Source: Sulfurimonas sp. (GTDB lineage: Bacteria; Campylobacterota; Campylobacteria; Campylobacterales; Sulfurimonadaceae). Taken from it: DNA of 34,250 nucleotides. Positions 1 through 7,422 of the stretch are shown here, piece by piece. Position numbers and translations under genes: made by a program. The stretch is from contig NZ_JALSKT010000078.1 of assembly GCF_026988655.1 (NCBI RefSeq), positions 1 to 34,250 of the forward strand, in the 5' to 3' direction. The notes under the pieces are model-generated. The model made no database searches and was not told where the DNA came from. It saw only the letters and a list, made by a program, of their open reading frames with translations. Position 1 is the stretch's first letter; every line of letters starts with the position of its first letter.

Positions 1-67
1 CTTGATTTATCTCATTTTTAGTGTTTCTTTTAGCAACCTCTTCATCGAGTCTTTTTTTAATATTCAT
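1..67 (-). CDS. 5' end of an unidentified gene downstream of rpoN (partial)
   Basis: An ATG at 67-65 on the minus strand opens a frame that reads MNIKKRLDEEVAKRNTKNEI and continues without a stop to the window edge. It begins 5 bases after the rpoN stop codon (75-73), so it is probably the next gene of the same transcript. Only 22 codons are visible; they are charged and lysine-rich, with no signal peptide. The upstream sequence lies inside the rpoN tail and holds only a weak ribosome site. The product cannot be recognised, and a chance open frame is not excluded. Confidence 0.5.
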   Translation of the reverse strand, partial: MNIKKRLDEEVAKRNTKNEINQ

Positions 68-72
68 TGCGT

Positions 73-1344
73 TTACAAACCTAACTGATAGAGTTTTTTT
101 CTCTCGCTTGAGCCTGCGATATTGAGCTGTTTTCTATATTTCGCGATGGTTCTACGCACCATTTTTACCTTGAACTTATCTTGAATCAAATCAAGAAGCT
201 TCATATCACTCAAAGGCTTCACACGACTCTCTTGTTGGATGAGCGTTATCAAAAACTCTTTGATAGCTGCGTTTGAGATATCTTCATCTATGGCTGTAGT
301 AAAAAACTCTTTCATAGCAAGCACACCTCTGTCACAGGCGATATATTTGTTAGCAATAGCACGAGAAATGGTTGAGGGATTATGCCCAAATTCATCCGCA
401 AGAGTTTTTAAAGTAAGTGGCATGATCGCTCCACCTGTAAAAAATTCATACTGATACTCAACTATCATGAGCCCTACTTTGTAAAGCGTTGCTTTTCGCA
501 TATCAAGTGCATCCACAAGGGATTTTGCCTCTTTTATCTTTTGTGTAACAAACTCATGCTCAACACCATAAGCAGTGTCGATGTGTATGACTGGATAATA
601 CGCATCATTTAGCTTAACTTCTATCTGGTTTTCATCATTGAAGTAAATCATCAAATCAGGTACGACCTGCGCTGACTCTTCTTGATACTCTATGTTTGGT
701 GGGTTGCTAAAGGTAGAAAATATCCGCATCACTTCACTAAAATTCTCTTGCGAAGAGTAGCTGTGAATATTTTGCATATCACGAATAATTTCAACTGCAA
801 GTCCATAAGCCTTGTCGCTTATCTCTGAGTTGTCAAGTTGAAATAAAAAAGATTCAGATAAATCTTTTGCGCCTATGCCTACAGGTTCGATGTGCGCAAA
901 ACGCAGGCGAGTCTTCTCAAAAAAATCAATCTCAAGATCATTCTTTTGACAAAACTCTTCAGTTGCCCCCTCATAGTATCCAAACTCATCCAGATTTTCA
1001 ACAACATACTGCGCTATTTTTTGAGAAATTGGCGTGGGAAAAAGCGGTGCTCCGAGCTGTTCATCTAAAACTTCATAAAGCGATTTATGCTTTATCGTCA
1101 GGGCTTCTATCTGCTCAGTTCGAGAGTTGCTTACAGCACGTGAGATGATTTTTTTTGGAATCTTTTTTTCAAAATTCTCTTCATAGCCTGATTTTATTTC
1201 TATCACAGGATTGGCATCTACAAAAGGAGACATAGCTTCCCCCAAATCAGAAAGACTTGAGTGAAGTATCGGTAGCCAATTACGTAGAGTATTTGAGAGC
1301 TTATGCTTGGTCTCTACACTTTGAGATTGTCTTAATCCTGCCAT
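73..1344 (-). CDS. rpoN: RNA polymerase sigma-54 factor RpoN
   Basis: Sigma-54 directs RNA polymerase to -24/-12 promoters and needs an AAA+ activator to open DNA; in Campylobacterota it mainly serves flagellar rod/hook genes. The 423-residue protein has an N-terminal activator-interacting region (residues about 1-45, here not glutamine-rich), a core-binding middle and a helix-turn-helix-like stretch near residues 305-345 (LADEFGHNPSTISRAI). The C-terminal RpoN box, VRRTIAKYRKQ (about 396-406), contacts the -24 element. The gene lies 11 bases after lptB in the chain S4 protein-trpD-tsaE-lptB-rpoN. tsaE-lptB-rpoN is, to my knowledge, a conserved order in Helicobacter and Campylobacter. A candidate target promoter lies at 3791-3806 in the same window. 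The length is normal for the phylum. Confidence 0.96.
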   Translation of the reverse strand: MAGLRQSQSVETKHKLSNTLRNWLPILHSSLSDLGEAMSPFVDANPVIEIKSGYEENFEKKIPKKIISRAVSNSRTEQIEALTIKHKSLYEVLDEQLGAPLFPTPISQKIAQYVVENLDEFGYYEGATEEFCQKNDLEIDFFEKTRLRFAHIEPVGIGAKDLSESFLFQLDNSEISDKAYGLAVEIIRDMQNIHSYSSQENFSEVMRIFSTFSNPPNIEYQEESAQVVPDLMIYFNDENQIEVKLNDAYYPVIHIDTAYGVEHEFVTQKIKEAKSLVDALDMRKATLYKVGLMIVEYQYEFFTGGAIMPLTLKTLADEFGHNPSTISRAIANKYIACDRGVLAMKEFFTTAIDEDISNAAIKEFLITLIQQESRVKPLSDMKLLDLIQDKFKVKMVRRTIAKYRKQLNIAGSSERKKLYQLGL

Positions 1345-1355
1345 ATTTTCTAGTC

Positions 1356-2078
1356 TTAAAGCTTAAAGTTTTCGCCGAGATAATGCTTACGAACATCAGC
1401 ATTTTGTCCTATCTCATCACTTGTTCCACTTGCTAAAAGCTCACCTGCTTTGATAACATAAGCACGGTCACAAACATCCAAAGTTTCACGAACATTATGG
1501 TCAGTTATAAGTACGCCAATGTCATAAGAGACAAGCTGATGGATAACTTTTTGAATATCCATAACAGCGATGGGATCAACCCCTGCAAAAGGTTCATCTA
1601 GGAGTAAGAACTTTGGCTTATTCACAAGCGCACGAGCAATCTCCACACGACGACGCTCTCCACCGGAGAGACTAATTCCCTTACGATAGCGAATAGGTTC
1701 AATGTTGAACATATCCAAAAGCTCTAAGATGCGTTCCTCTTGGGCTTCTTCGCCTTTTATGCCTACTTGTGCGGCTATCATGAGGTTATCTTCAACTGTT
1801 AAATCTTTGAAGATAGAAGCTTCTTGAGGAAGGTAGCCAATACCTTTGCGTGCTCTAGCATGCAGAGGCATCCCTATCAAGTCTTCATCATCAAAAAAGA
1901 CCTTCCCACCAGAAGCTTCAACAAGTCCACAAATCATATAAAAGGTGGTAGTTTTTCCAGCACCATTTGGTCCTAAAAGTCCAACAACCTCGCCACTTTT
2001 TACTTCAAGAGAGATACTTTTAACTATCTCTAAATCTTTTATCTTTTTTTGTAGTTCTTGCGCTTTTAATGTGTGCAT
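1356..2078 (-). CDS. lptB: LPS export ABC transporter ATP-binding protein LptB
   Basis: LptB is the cytoplasmic ATPase that, with LptFG, drives extraction of lipopolysaccharide from the inner membrane. The 240-residue protein shows Walker [10 protein letters not shown] (36-44), the Q-loop in [11 protein letters not shown], the signature [15 protein letters not shown] (about 142-156), Walker [14 protein letters not shown] and the H-loop in [18 protein letters not shown] and DHNVRETL are typical of LptB rather than other ABC ATPases. The ATG at 2078 overlaps the 3' end of tsaE by 13 bases, which suggests coupled translation. rpoN follows 11 bases later. No permease subunits are nearby, as is usual for lptB. 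Confidence 0.95.
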   Translation of the reverse strand: MHTLKAQELQKKIKDLEIVKSISLEVKSGEVVGLLGPNGAGKTTTFYMICGLVEASGGKVFFDDEDLIGMPLHARARKGIGYLPQEASIFKDLTVEDNLMIAAQVGIKGEEAQEERILELLDMFNIEPIRYRKGISLSGGERRRVEIARALVNKPKFLLLDEPFAGVDPIAVMDIQKVIHQLVSYDIGVLITDHNVRETLDVCDRAYVIKAGELLASGTSDEIGQNADVRKHYLGENFKL

Positions 2079-2482
2079 ACAGTGTACTCTCTTTGCTTAT
2101 CTGAAATTTTTTCTATGTCGATGACCATGGTCTCGATGCCAACAGACTCTAAAAGTTCTATGAGTTTTTCATCGCCCCACTCTATAAAATGAAGCCCTTC
2201 TTTGTCTAACTCTTCAAGCATTCCAAGTGATATAAAATGCTCTACTCCATGATTGTAAATATCATAATGAAAAATTTTGTCACCATAGCATTGTTGCAAG
2301 GAAAAAGTAGGTGATGTGACATCATCCAAATAGCCTAGTTTTTTCGCAATATTTTTCACAAGTGTTGTTTTTCCTGCTGCTAAATCACCACGTAAAATGA
2401 TAACGCCATTTTGTATATTTTTTAAGATGTCATCAACAAGCACGTCAAGCTGCGTTTCGTTTAAAGTATAGCTTTTTTTCAT
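2066..2482 (-). CDS. tsaE: tRNA threonylcarbamoyladenosine biosynthesis ATPase TsaE
   Basis: TsaE is the P-loop ATPase that, with TsaB and TsaD, completes the t6A modification at A37 of ANN-decoding tRNAs. The 138-residue protein has Walker [10 protein letters not shown] (32-40), the family stretch [17 protein letters not shown], and the C-terminal FIEWGD typical of TsaE. The start at 2482 overlaps the trpD stop by 4 bases (ATGA), and its own 3' end overlaps lptB by 13 bases, so it sits in the middle of a translationally coupled chain. Its length matches the family. Confidence 0.94.
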   Translation of the reverse strand: MKKSYTLNETQLDVLVDDILKNIQNGVIILRGDLAAGKTTLVKNIAKKLGYLDDVTSPTFSLQQCYGDKIFHYDIYNHGVEHFISLGMLEELDKEGLHFIEWGDEKLIELLESVGIETMVIDIEKISDKQREYTVCTH

Positions 2483-3465
2483 AACTTGTTAGAAATCTCC
2501 ACTATCTGTTTAAGCTTTTTCTTTGCTCTAGCATTGCCTAATGCTTCACGTCCCATCTCAAGTCCATCTTGTATATCACGAGCCAAGCCATCGACCATCA
2601 AAGAAGCCGCAGTATTGAGCAACACTATGTCACGCTGCGCCTCTGTTGCAGAGTTGTCAAAGATATTTAACATAATTTTTGCATTTTCTTTTGCATCTCC
2701 ACCAGCTATGGCTTCAAGAGGAGCTAGCTTGAGACCATAATCACGAGGATTAAGTTCAAACTCTGTTAAAGTACCTTCTTTGAGACGAGTAGCGTAGGTG
2801 ATACCACTGATACCAATCTCATCCATGCCCTCTTGTGAACTTACAACAAGCGCTGAAGTTGCTCCATTGATTTTCAATGCTTCTGCCATTTTTGGCACAA
2901 AAACTTTATCAAAAACACCAAGCATATATTTTTGAATATTTGCTGGATTTGTTAGTGGTCCTAAGACATTAAAAATAGTCTTATTTTCTATGGATTTTCT
3001 CACCGGCATAATGAACTTCATAGCAGGATGATGATTTTGTGCAAACATAAAACACCAACCTGCCTCTTCTAAAAGTCTTGCATTTTTATCAATGCCCAAA
3101 GAGAGGTTAATACCCAAAGCTTCTAAAACGTCGGCACTTCCGCTTTTTGATGTTATGGAGCGGTTTCCATGTTTTGCGACCATTGCACCACAAGCTGCAG
3201 TAAGGATAGAAGTAGTAGTAGAGATGTTAAAAGAGCCTATCTTATCGCCACCTGTTCCAACAATGTCTATGGCATTTTTACGTGATTCTTGTGAAATAGG
3301 CAAAGCTATGGCAAAGCTTCGCATAACATCTGCTGCAGCTGCTATCTCTACTACAGGAGTATTTTCATCTAAAGTCATGCTAAGAAGTAAGTTGCGCATC
3401 GCTTCATCATTCATCTCGTGCTTAAAAAGTGAAGTAAATTGAGCTTTTGCCTCATCATATGTCAT
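2479..3465 (-). CDS. trpD: Anthranilate phosphoribosyltransferase TrpD
   Basis: TrpD transfers the phosphoribosyl group of PRPP to anthranilate, the second committed step of tryptophan synthesis. In the 328-residue protein the PRPP/Mg motifs are plain: GTGGD (70-74), NISTTT (80-85) and KHGNRSITSKSGSAD (98-112), followed by FNVLGPLTNPA. No TrpG glutamine amidotransferase domain is fused. Notably it stands alone, away from other trp genes, between an S4-domain gene (4-base overlap at its start) and tsaE (4-base overlap at its end). It is therefore likely transcribed with tsaE, lptB and rpoN rather than under a trp attenuator; none is visible upstream. Confidence 0.95.
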   Translation of the reverse strand: MTYDEAKAQFTSLFKHEMNDEAMRNLLLSMTLDENTPVVEIAAAADVMRSFAIALPISQESRKNAIDIVGTGGDKIGSFNISTTTSILTAACGAMVAKHGNRSITSKSGSADVLEALGINLSLGIDKNARLLEEAGWCFMFAQNHHPAMKFIMPVRKSIENKTIFNVLGPLTNPANIQKYMLGVFDKVFVPKMAEALKINGATSALVVSSQEGMDEIGISGITYATRLKEGTLTEFELNPRDYGLKLAPLEAIAGGDAKENAKIMLNIFDNSATEAQRDIVLLNTAASLMVDGLARDIQDGLEMGREALGNARAKKKLKQIVEISNKL

Positions 3466-3710
3466 GAGATTTCCTTAATGTATTGATCTTGTAATGATTT
3501 AGGAGTTGATTTCGTCGTAGGGATCTGTAAGACTTCGTATTTTTTAGCTTCATTGAGGTAATTTATAGTGATAACACTGCCAACTTCTACATTTTTACTC
3601 GCCTTTGCTACTGTACCATTAATAAGCACAACACCATTGCTAATCATATCTTGTGCAACTGAGCGCCGTTTAGTAATATTGACAGAATTTAAAAATTTAT
3701 CTATTCGCAT
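3462..3710 (-). CDS. Small S4-domain RNA-binding protein
   Basis: This is an 82-residue S4-domain protein that reads MRIDKFLNSVNITKRRSVAQ and continues with the S4 core DMISNGVVLINGTVAK and a basic C-terminus. Proteins of this kind (HslR/YbcJ-like) bind structured RNA, often the stalled large ribosomal subunit or rRNA; the exact target here is unknown. The open frame extends 15 codons further upstream, but GAGGAG lies about 10 bases before the ATG at 3710 and the homology starts at MRIDKFL, so this start was chosen. It is the first gene of the trpD-tsaE-lptB-rpoN transcript and overlaps trpD by 4 bases. Confidence 0.85.
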   Translation of the reverse strand: MRIDKFLNSVNITKRRSVAQDMISNGVVLINGTVAKASKNVEVGSVITINYLNEAKKYEVLQIPTTKSTPKSLQDQYIKEIS

Positions 3711-3744
3711 GAATTGCCTACTCCTCAATTTATTTTTTTTCTTT

Positions 3745-3750
3745 ATTGTA
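3745..3750 (-). promoter_or_regulatory. Candidate -10 element for the S4-trpD-tsaE-lptB-rpoN transcript
   Basis: Read on the minus strand this is TACAAT, about 35 bases before the S4-gene ATG and followed by an A-rich leader with GAGGAG. No clear -35 is seen, which is usual for sigma-70 promoters in Campylobacterota. Seen by eye only. Confidence 0.35.
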
Positions 3751-3790
3751 GACAAATAAAACTAAAAAGAATGTAAGAAATTGCTATAGT

Positions 3791-3806
3791 TGGAACATTT
3801 TTTGCA
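3791..3806 (+). promoter_or_regulatory. Candidate sigma-54 (-24/-12) promoter for the methyltransferase gene
   Basis: TTGGAACATTTTTTGCA spans 3790-3806. GG at 3792-3793 and GC at 3804-3805 are exactly 10 bases apart, the invariant spacing of RpoN promoters, and TTGGAAC...TTGC is close to the form I recall for Campylobacter and Helicobacter sigma-54 promoters. Transcription would begin near 3816-3818, giving a leader of about 60 bases before the ATG at 3879. It points at the methyltransferase gene and away from the S4/trpD operon. Confidence 0.6.
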
Positions 3807-3878
3807 TTAAATCGTGCTTAGCATACAAATCATAATTTTATAACAATTTTTAGGAATGATTCTTGCAAGATAATTCCT

Positions 3879-4832
3879 ATGGATAACATATACAAAACCC
3901 CTTTGTGGATGACAATAAAAAAAATAAAAAACAAACTTAAAATCACAAATACAAAAGAAACAGTTACATTTAAAGCTGTCAATCCGGATATAAGAAGTTC
4001 TCTTTATAATGGAAATAGTATTACAGTTAATAATGAAGATGTCATATATCGTGGCTACAAAAGCTGGCTAGATTTGGCACAGGTACTCAACTGCAGAATG
4101 CTCACACCTGAAAAAATTGATGACAATTTTGTCTTGATTCGTTATGAAAAACTTAATGAAGATAGTAGTTTTCATAAAAATATAGTAGACAAAGAAGAAA
4201 AATATGGAGAAAACTCCATCTTTAGTAAAATACACAAAAATGAAGAAACTGCATTTATTCACTATTATATGCAAGCACTTGAAAATGTAAAAATAGAGAC
4301 GAGAATAAGAATATTAAATCTTGGTGTCAATAGTGGCGATGAATTTGAAGCCATTCAAGCACTCAGTAAAAACTTTGAAAATCAAGAACTCATCGGTATA
4401 GATTATTGTTCCTCAGCTATAAACGCAGCAAAAGAGAAGTTCAAACGCAGTAGTAACATATCTTTTTACACGCATGATATAAATAAACTCGATGAACTAG
4501 AACTGGGTAAATTTGACCTCATCATTAGTATAGGGACATTACAAAGTTCAAATTTAGAATTTAACAAGCTACTTATGAATATCGTACAAAACCAACTCAA
4601 ACGCAGTGGCGCGATTATCCTTGGTTTTCCCAACTGTCGTTGGATTGATGGAGAGATGATTTATGGAGCAAGGGTAAAAAACTACCCTTTCTCAGAGATG
4701 GGGCTCCTATATAAAGATGTAATCTTCAGCAAGAAGTATATGCAACAAAAAAAGTTTAGAGTAACTGTTACAGGCAAAGACTATATCTTTTTAACAGCTA
4801 CTTCTATCTCAACTACGAAGCAAAACCACTAG
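3879..4832 (+). CDS. Class I SAM-dependent methyltransferase, target unknown
   Basis: This is a 317-residue protein with a C-terminal Rossmann methyltransferase domain. Motif I is ILNLGVNSGDE (about 143-153), where the usual DLGCGxG glycines are partly replaced. The acidic ribose-binding position is D in LIGIDYCSSAI (about 171-180), DINKL follows, and motif IV is FDLIISIGTLQSS (about 211-223). The first 140 residues are charged and match nothing I recognise; they may choose the substrate. There is no signal peptide. The gene is preceded by a sigma-54-like promoter, suggesting control with flagellar genes. It is a single-gene transcript whose 3' end overlaps the convergent ygiQ-type gene by 20 bases. 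Three copies of the octamer AAACGCAG fall within 186 bases of it (4421-4606). The substrate cannot be inferred. Confidence 0.82.
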   Translation: MDNIYKTPLWMTIKKIKNKLKITNTKETVTFKAVNPDIRSSLYNGNSITVNNEDVIYRGYKSWLDLAQVLNCRMLTPEKIDDNFVLIRYEKLNEDSSFHKNIVDKEEKYGENSIFSKIHKNEETAFIHYYMQALENVKIETRIRILNLGVNSGDEFEAIQALSKNFENQELIGIDYCSSAINAAKEKFKRSSNISFYTHDINKLDELELGKFDLIISIGTLQSSNLEFNKLLMNIVQNQLKRSGAIILGFPNCRWIDGEMIYGARVKNYPFSEMGLLYKDVIFSKKYMQQKKFRVTVTGKDYIFLTATSISTTKQNH

Positions 4833-6594
4833 CAAAATTATCTTTGGCGACAACTATTTGTTTTTGTCTCTCTTTTCGTTTTGTATCTTTTTCTACGAAG
4901 ATTTTTTTGCGAGTTTTTGGATCCATCTCTGTGTAATACATTACCGCACTATATGTTGATGGGGTTGGTGTAAATACCTGTGCTTGTTCTGGATTCATTT
5001 GCAACTCTTCTGTAGTAAAACGCTTCAACTCATGCATATCTTTCTCCTCACACCCCGGATGTGCAGCTATAAGGTAGTAAGTCAAAAACTGTTTTTTACC
5101 ACTCTCTTTGTTAAGTTTGTCATAAAGCTTTTTAAAATCTATAAGTGTTTGTTTTCCAGGTTTTCCCATAAGTTCAAGTACATGTTGTTGTGTATGTTCT
5201 GGTGCTACTTTCATCTGTCCTGATATATGGTGATCCACCATCTCTTTTAAGTAGTCATAACCATGTTTTTTATCAGCAGTTATCAAGTCATAACGTACTC
5301 CAGAAGCAACAAAAGCTTTTCTAACCCCTGGTACTTCTCGTACCTGTCTTAAAAGATTGATATTGCGTGAGTGATCTACTTTCATAGATTTACACAGGTG
5401 AGAAGCATCAACACAACGCTGATGATCACAAGTGCCAAGTTTGAGCTTTTTATTACACTCATAGCCATACATATTTGCCGTAGGACCTCCAACATCGGAT
5501 ATGATGCCTTTGTAGTCTTTATATTTATTAAACTCTTTTGCTTCTGCTAAAATATTATTTTCTGAACGTGTTCGGATGGTACGTCCTTGATGCACACCAA
5601 TGGCACAGAAGTTACACTCTCCCCAACAACCATGATGTGTCATGATAGAAAACTTGATAGTCTCCAAACACTTTACCTTACCATCTTTGGCATAGTAAGG
5701 ATGTAACTCCCTTGTAAAAGGTAAATCTGAATTAGCATCCATTTCATCTTCATTCAGATAATCACAAGGAGGGTTTTGAATGAGAAAGCGAGAATCAACA
5801 GGCTGACATAAGCCATTTGCCGATATTGGGTCATTGTTGTCATAAAAATCATCAAACAAATCAATGTATTTTTCTTTATCATCCAAACACTCTTGATGTG
5901 ATGGCAGTTGAATATAATCAAGCACAGGCTCTTTAGCAATATAACAGACCCCGCGAATATCACGATAGTCACGTTTTTCATCTATGGCACGTGTGAGCTG
6001 CTCAAGCGCTATTTCACCCATTCCGTAGATCATAATATCTGCTTTTGAATCAAATAAAATAGGCTTTTTAAGTTTATTTGACCAATAATCATAATGACTC
6101 ACACGACGAAGAGAAGCTTCAATCCCACCCAAGACTAAAGGAACTGTATTTTTAAAATGGCGTCGTATAAGATTGCAGTAAACACTTAAAGCTCTATCAG
6201 GTCGTTTGTTGTTTTTACCACCAGGTGTATAATCATCAGAGTTTCTAAATTTTTTGGTTGCTGTGTAGTTACTCACCATAGAGTCAACACTTCCACCACT
6301 CACACCCCAATAAAGACGAGGCTCACCAAGACGTGAAATATCATCAGCTGAATTAATATCAGGCTGACCTATCATTCCTACTTTATATCCCATGCGTTCA
6401 AGCATACGACCAACCATAGCAACACCGATAAATGGTGAATCAATGTAAGCATCACCACTCACAAGAATAACATCACAATAATCCCATCCTCTAGCGTCCA
6501 TCTCTGCACGCGTTGTAGGAAGAAAATCTTTTTCGCTAAAAGTTATGGTCTCTTTTTTGTGATTGTTATTTTTGTTTTTATTGCGTCTGCTCAT
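4813..6594 (-). CDS. YgiQ family radical SAM protein
   Basis: This is a 593-residue protein of the UPF0313/YgiQ family. The radical SAM cluster motif CWGECNFC (CxxxCxxC, about residues 321-328) sits in the centre, in a family-typical context (HHGCWGECNFCAIGVHQGR). The N-terminal third is a B12-binding-like fold with VSGDAYIDSPFIGVAMVGRM, and the C-terminus has the family stretch QVFTPTPSTYSAVMYYT. The biochemical role of YgiQ is not established. The ATG at 6594 has AAGGTGAG 5 bases upstream. The gene is monocistronic. Its last 20 bases overlap the end of the convergent methyltransferase gene. Its promoter lies in the 174-base gap shared with the response regulator. Confidence 0.93.
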   Translation of the reverse strand: MSRRNKNKNNNHKKETITFSEKDFLPTTRAEMDARGWDYCDVILVSGDAYIDSPFIGVAMVGRMLERMGYKVGMIGQPDINSADDISRLGEPRLYWGVSGGSVDSMVSNYTATKKFRNSDDYTPGGKNNKRPDRALSVYCNLIRRHFKNTVPLVLGGIEASLRRVSHYDYWSNKLKKPILFDSKADIMIYGMGEIALEQLTRAIDEKRDYRDIRGVCYIAKEPVLDYIQLPSHQECLDDKEKYIDLFDDFYDNNDPISANGLCQPVDSRFLIQNPPCDYLNEDEMDANSDLPFTRELHPYYAKDGKVKCLETIKFSIMTHHGCWGECNFCAIGVHQGRTIRTRSENNILAEAKEFNKYKDYKGIISDVGGPTANMYGYECNKKLKLGTCDHQRCVDASHLCKSMKVDHSRNINLLRQVREVPGVRKAFVASGVRYDLITADKKHGYDYLKEMVDHHISGQMKVAPEHTQQHVLELMGKPGKQTLIDFKKLYDKLNKESGKKQFLTYYLIAAHPGCEEKDMHELKRFTTEELQMNPEQAQVFTPTPSTYSAVMYYTEMDPKTRKKIFVEKDTKRKERQKQIVVAKDNFASGFAS

Positions 6595-6666
6595 TGTCTC
6601 ACCTTGATATAAATTAATCTAAATAGTAAGCGAATGATACACTATATGAACACAAGAAGAGATTAG

Positions 6667-6687
6667 ACCCTGAATCAAGTTCAGGGT
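6667..6687. repeat. Perfect 8-bp hairpin, probable dispersed intergenic repeat
   Basis: ACCCTGAA-TCAAG-TTCAGGGT forms a perfect 8-bp stem with a 5-base loop and continues into GAC. It lies between the divergently transcribed YgiQ-type gene and the response regulator, so it is not placed as a gene-end terminator, and no T-run follows. Its GC content stands out from its surroundings. Similar hairpins with the core CCTGAA...TTCAGG are, from memory, known as short dispersed repeats in many bacterial genomes. Only one copy is present in this window. Confidence 0.6.
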
Positions 6688-6743
6688 GACTTGAGTTTTG
6701 AAGTTATCTTAGTTTTGATTGACCGTGTATTAACGATACGCTA

Positions 6744-6759
6744 ATATACTTTAGTATAT
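6744..6759. promoter_or_regulatory. Palindrome in front of the response-regulator gene
   Basis: ATATACT-TT-AGTATAT is a perfect inverted repeat (7-bp arms, 2-base spacer) ending 9 bases before the ATG at 6769. It contains TATACT, a plausible -10, on both strands. It could be an operator, possibly autoregulatory, or the -10 region itself. At this AT content short palindromes are common, so confidence is modest. Confidence 0.35.
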
Positions 6760-6768
6760 ACTTCACTC

Positions 6769-7422
6769 ATGTCCAAAATATTACTTTTAGAAGATGATCC
6801 TATCTTATCTGAAACCCTTATAGAATTATTAGCAAGTGAAGGATTTGAAGTCTTTCATGTGTCTGATGGAGAAGCAGCACTTGATGCAACTTTTCTCCAT
6901 CATTTCAATCTTTTACTTCTTGATGTAAATGTTCCTTTTCTTAATGGCTTTGAATTTTTAAAAAGTTTGAGGCAAAGCGGTGACAAAACACCGGCTATAT
7001 TTATCACTTCTTTAAGTGATGTAGCTTCTTTGGCAAATGGTTTTGATGTTGGTGCAGATGACTACATAAAAAAACCTTTTGATTTTGATGAACTACTTAT
7101 TCGTATTCATGCTTTGATTAAAAAATCCTTTAACTCTTATATAGATGAAATTTGTGTAGATACTTTCAAGTTTTCAATAGATAAAAATGAACTTTATCAA
7201 AATGGCACTTTTATTGCGCTTTCACCTTATGAGCTACAGCTTACAAATATACTTTTTAAAAATCTTGATAAAACAGTTCCTAAAGAAGAGCTTTTAAATG
7301 AACTCTCACAAGGGAGTGAGATGAGCGAGGGAGCGCTTCGCGTTCATATCAATAAGCTGAGAAAAATTGGTTTACCCATCACTACCATCAAAGGGATAGG
7401 ATATCGTCTTGCACACACATGA
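6769..7422 (+). CDS. OmpR/PhoB-family response regulator
   Basis: This is a 217-residue transcription factor with a receiver domain and a winged-helix DNA-binding domain. The acidic pocket E8/D9/D10, the phosphoacceptor D52 in LLLLDVNVPFLNG, a T/S switch residue near 80-81 and K102 in KKPFDFDELL are all present. The C-terminal half (about 120-217) has the trans_reg_C pattern: SPYELQLTNILF, then EGALRVHINKLRKIG and IKGIGYRL. The kinase gene overlaps its 3' end by 14 bases, so the two form a pair. The regulon is unknown. A perfect palindrome lies just upstream, and the leader has no strong Shine-Dalgarno sequence. Confidence 0.93.
   Translation: MSKILLLEDDPILSETLIELLASEGFEVFHVSDGEAALDATFLHHFNLLLLDVNVPFLNGFEFLKSLRQSGDKTPAIFITSLSDVASLANGFDVGADDYIKKPFDFDELLIRIHALIKKSFNSYIDEICVDTFKFSIDKNELYQNGTFIALSPYELQLTNILFKNLDKTVPKEELLNELSQGSEMSEGALRVHINKLRKIGLPITTIKGIGYRLAHT

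Noticed and set aside
239-454. Open frame of 71 codons opposite rpoN
   Set aside because: It lies wholly antisense to conserved rpoN codons, has no ribosome site or family resemblance, and mirrors the coding strand.
3092-3442. Open frame of 116 codons opposite trpD
   Set aside because: It is the antisense of the PRPP-binding region of trpD; composition reflects the opposite strand and no motif is present.
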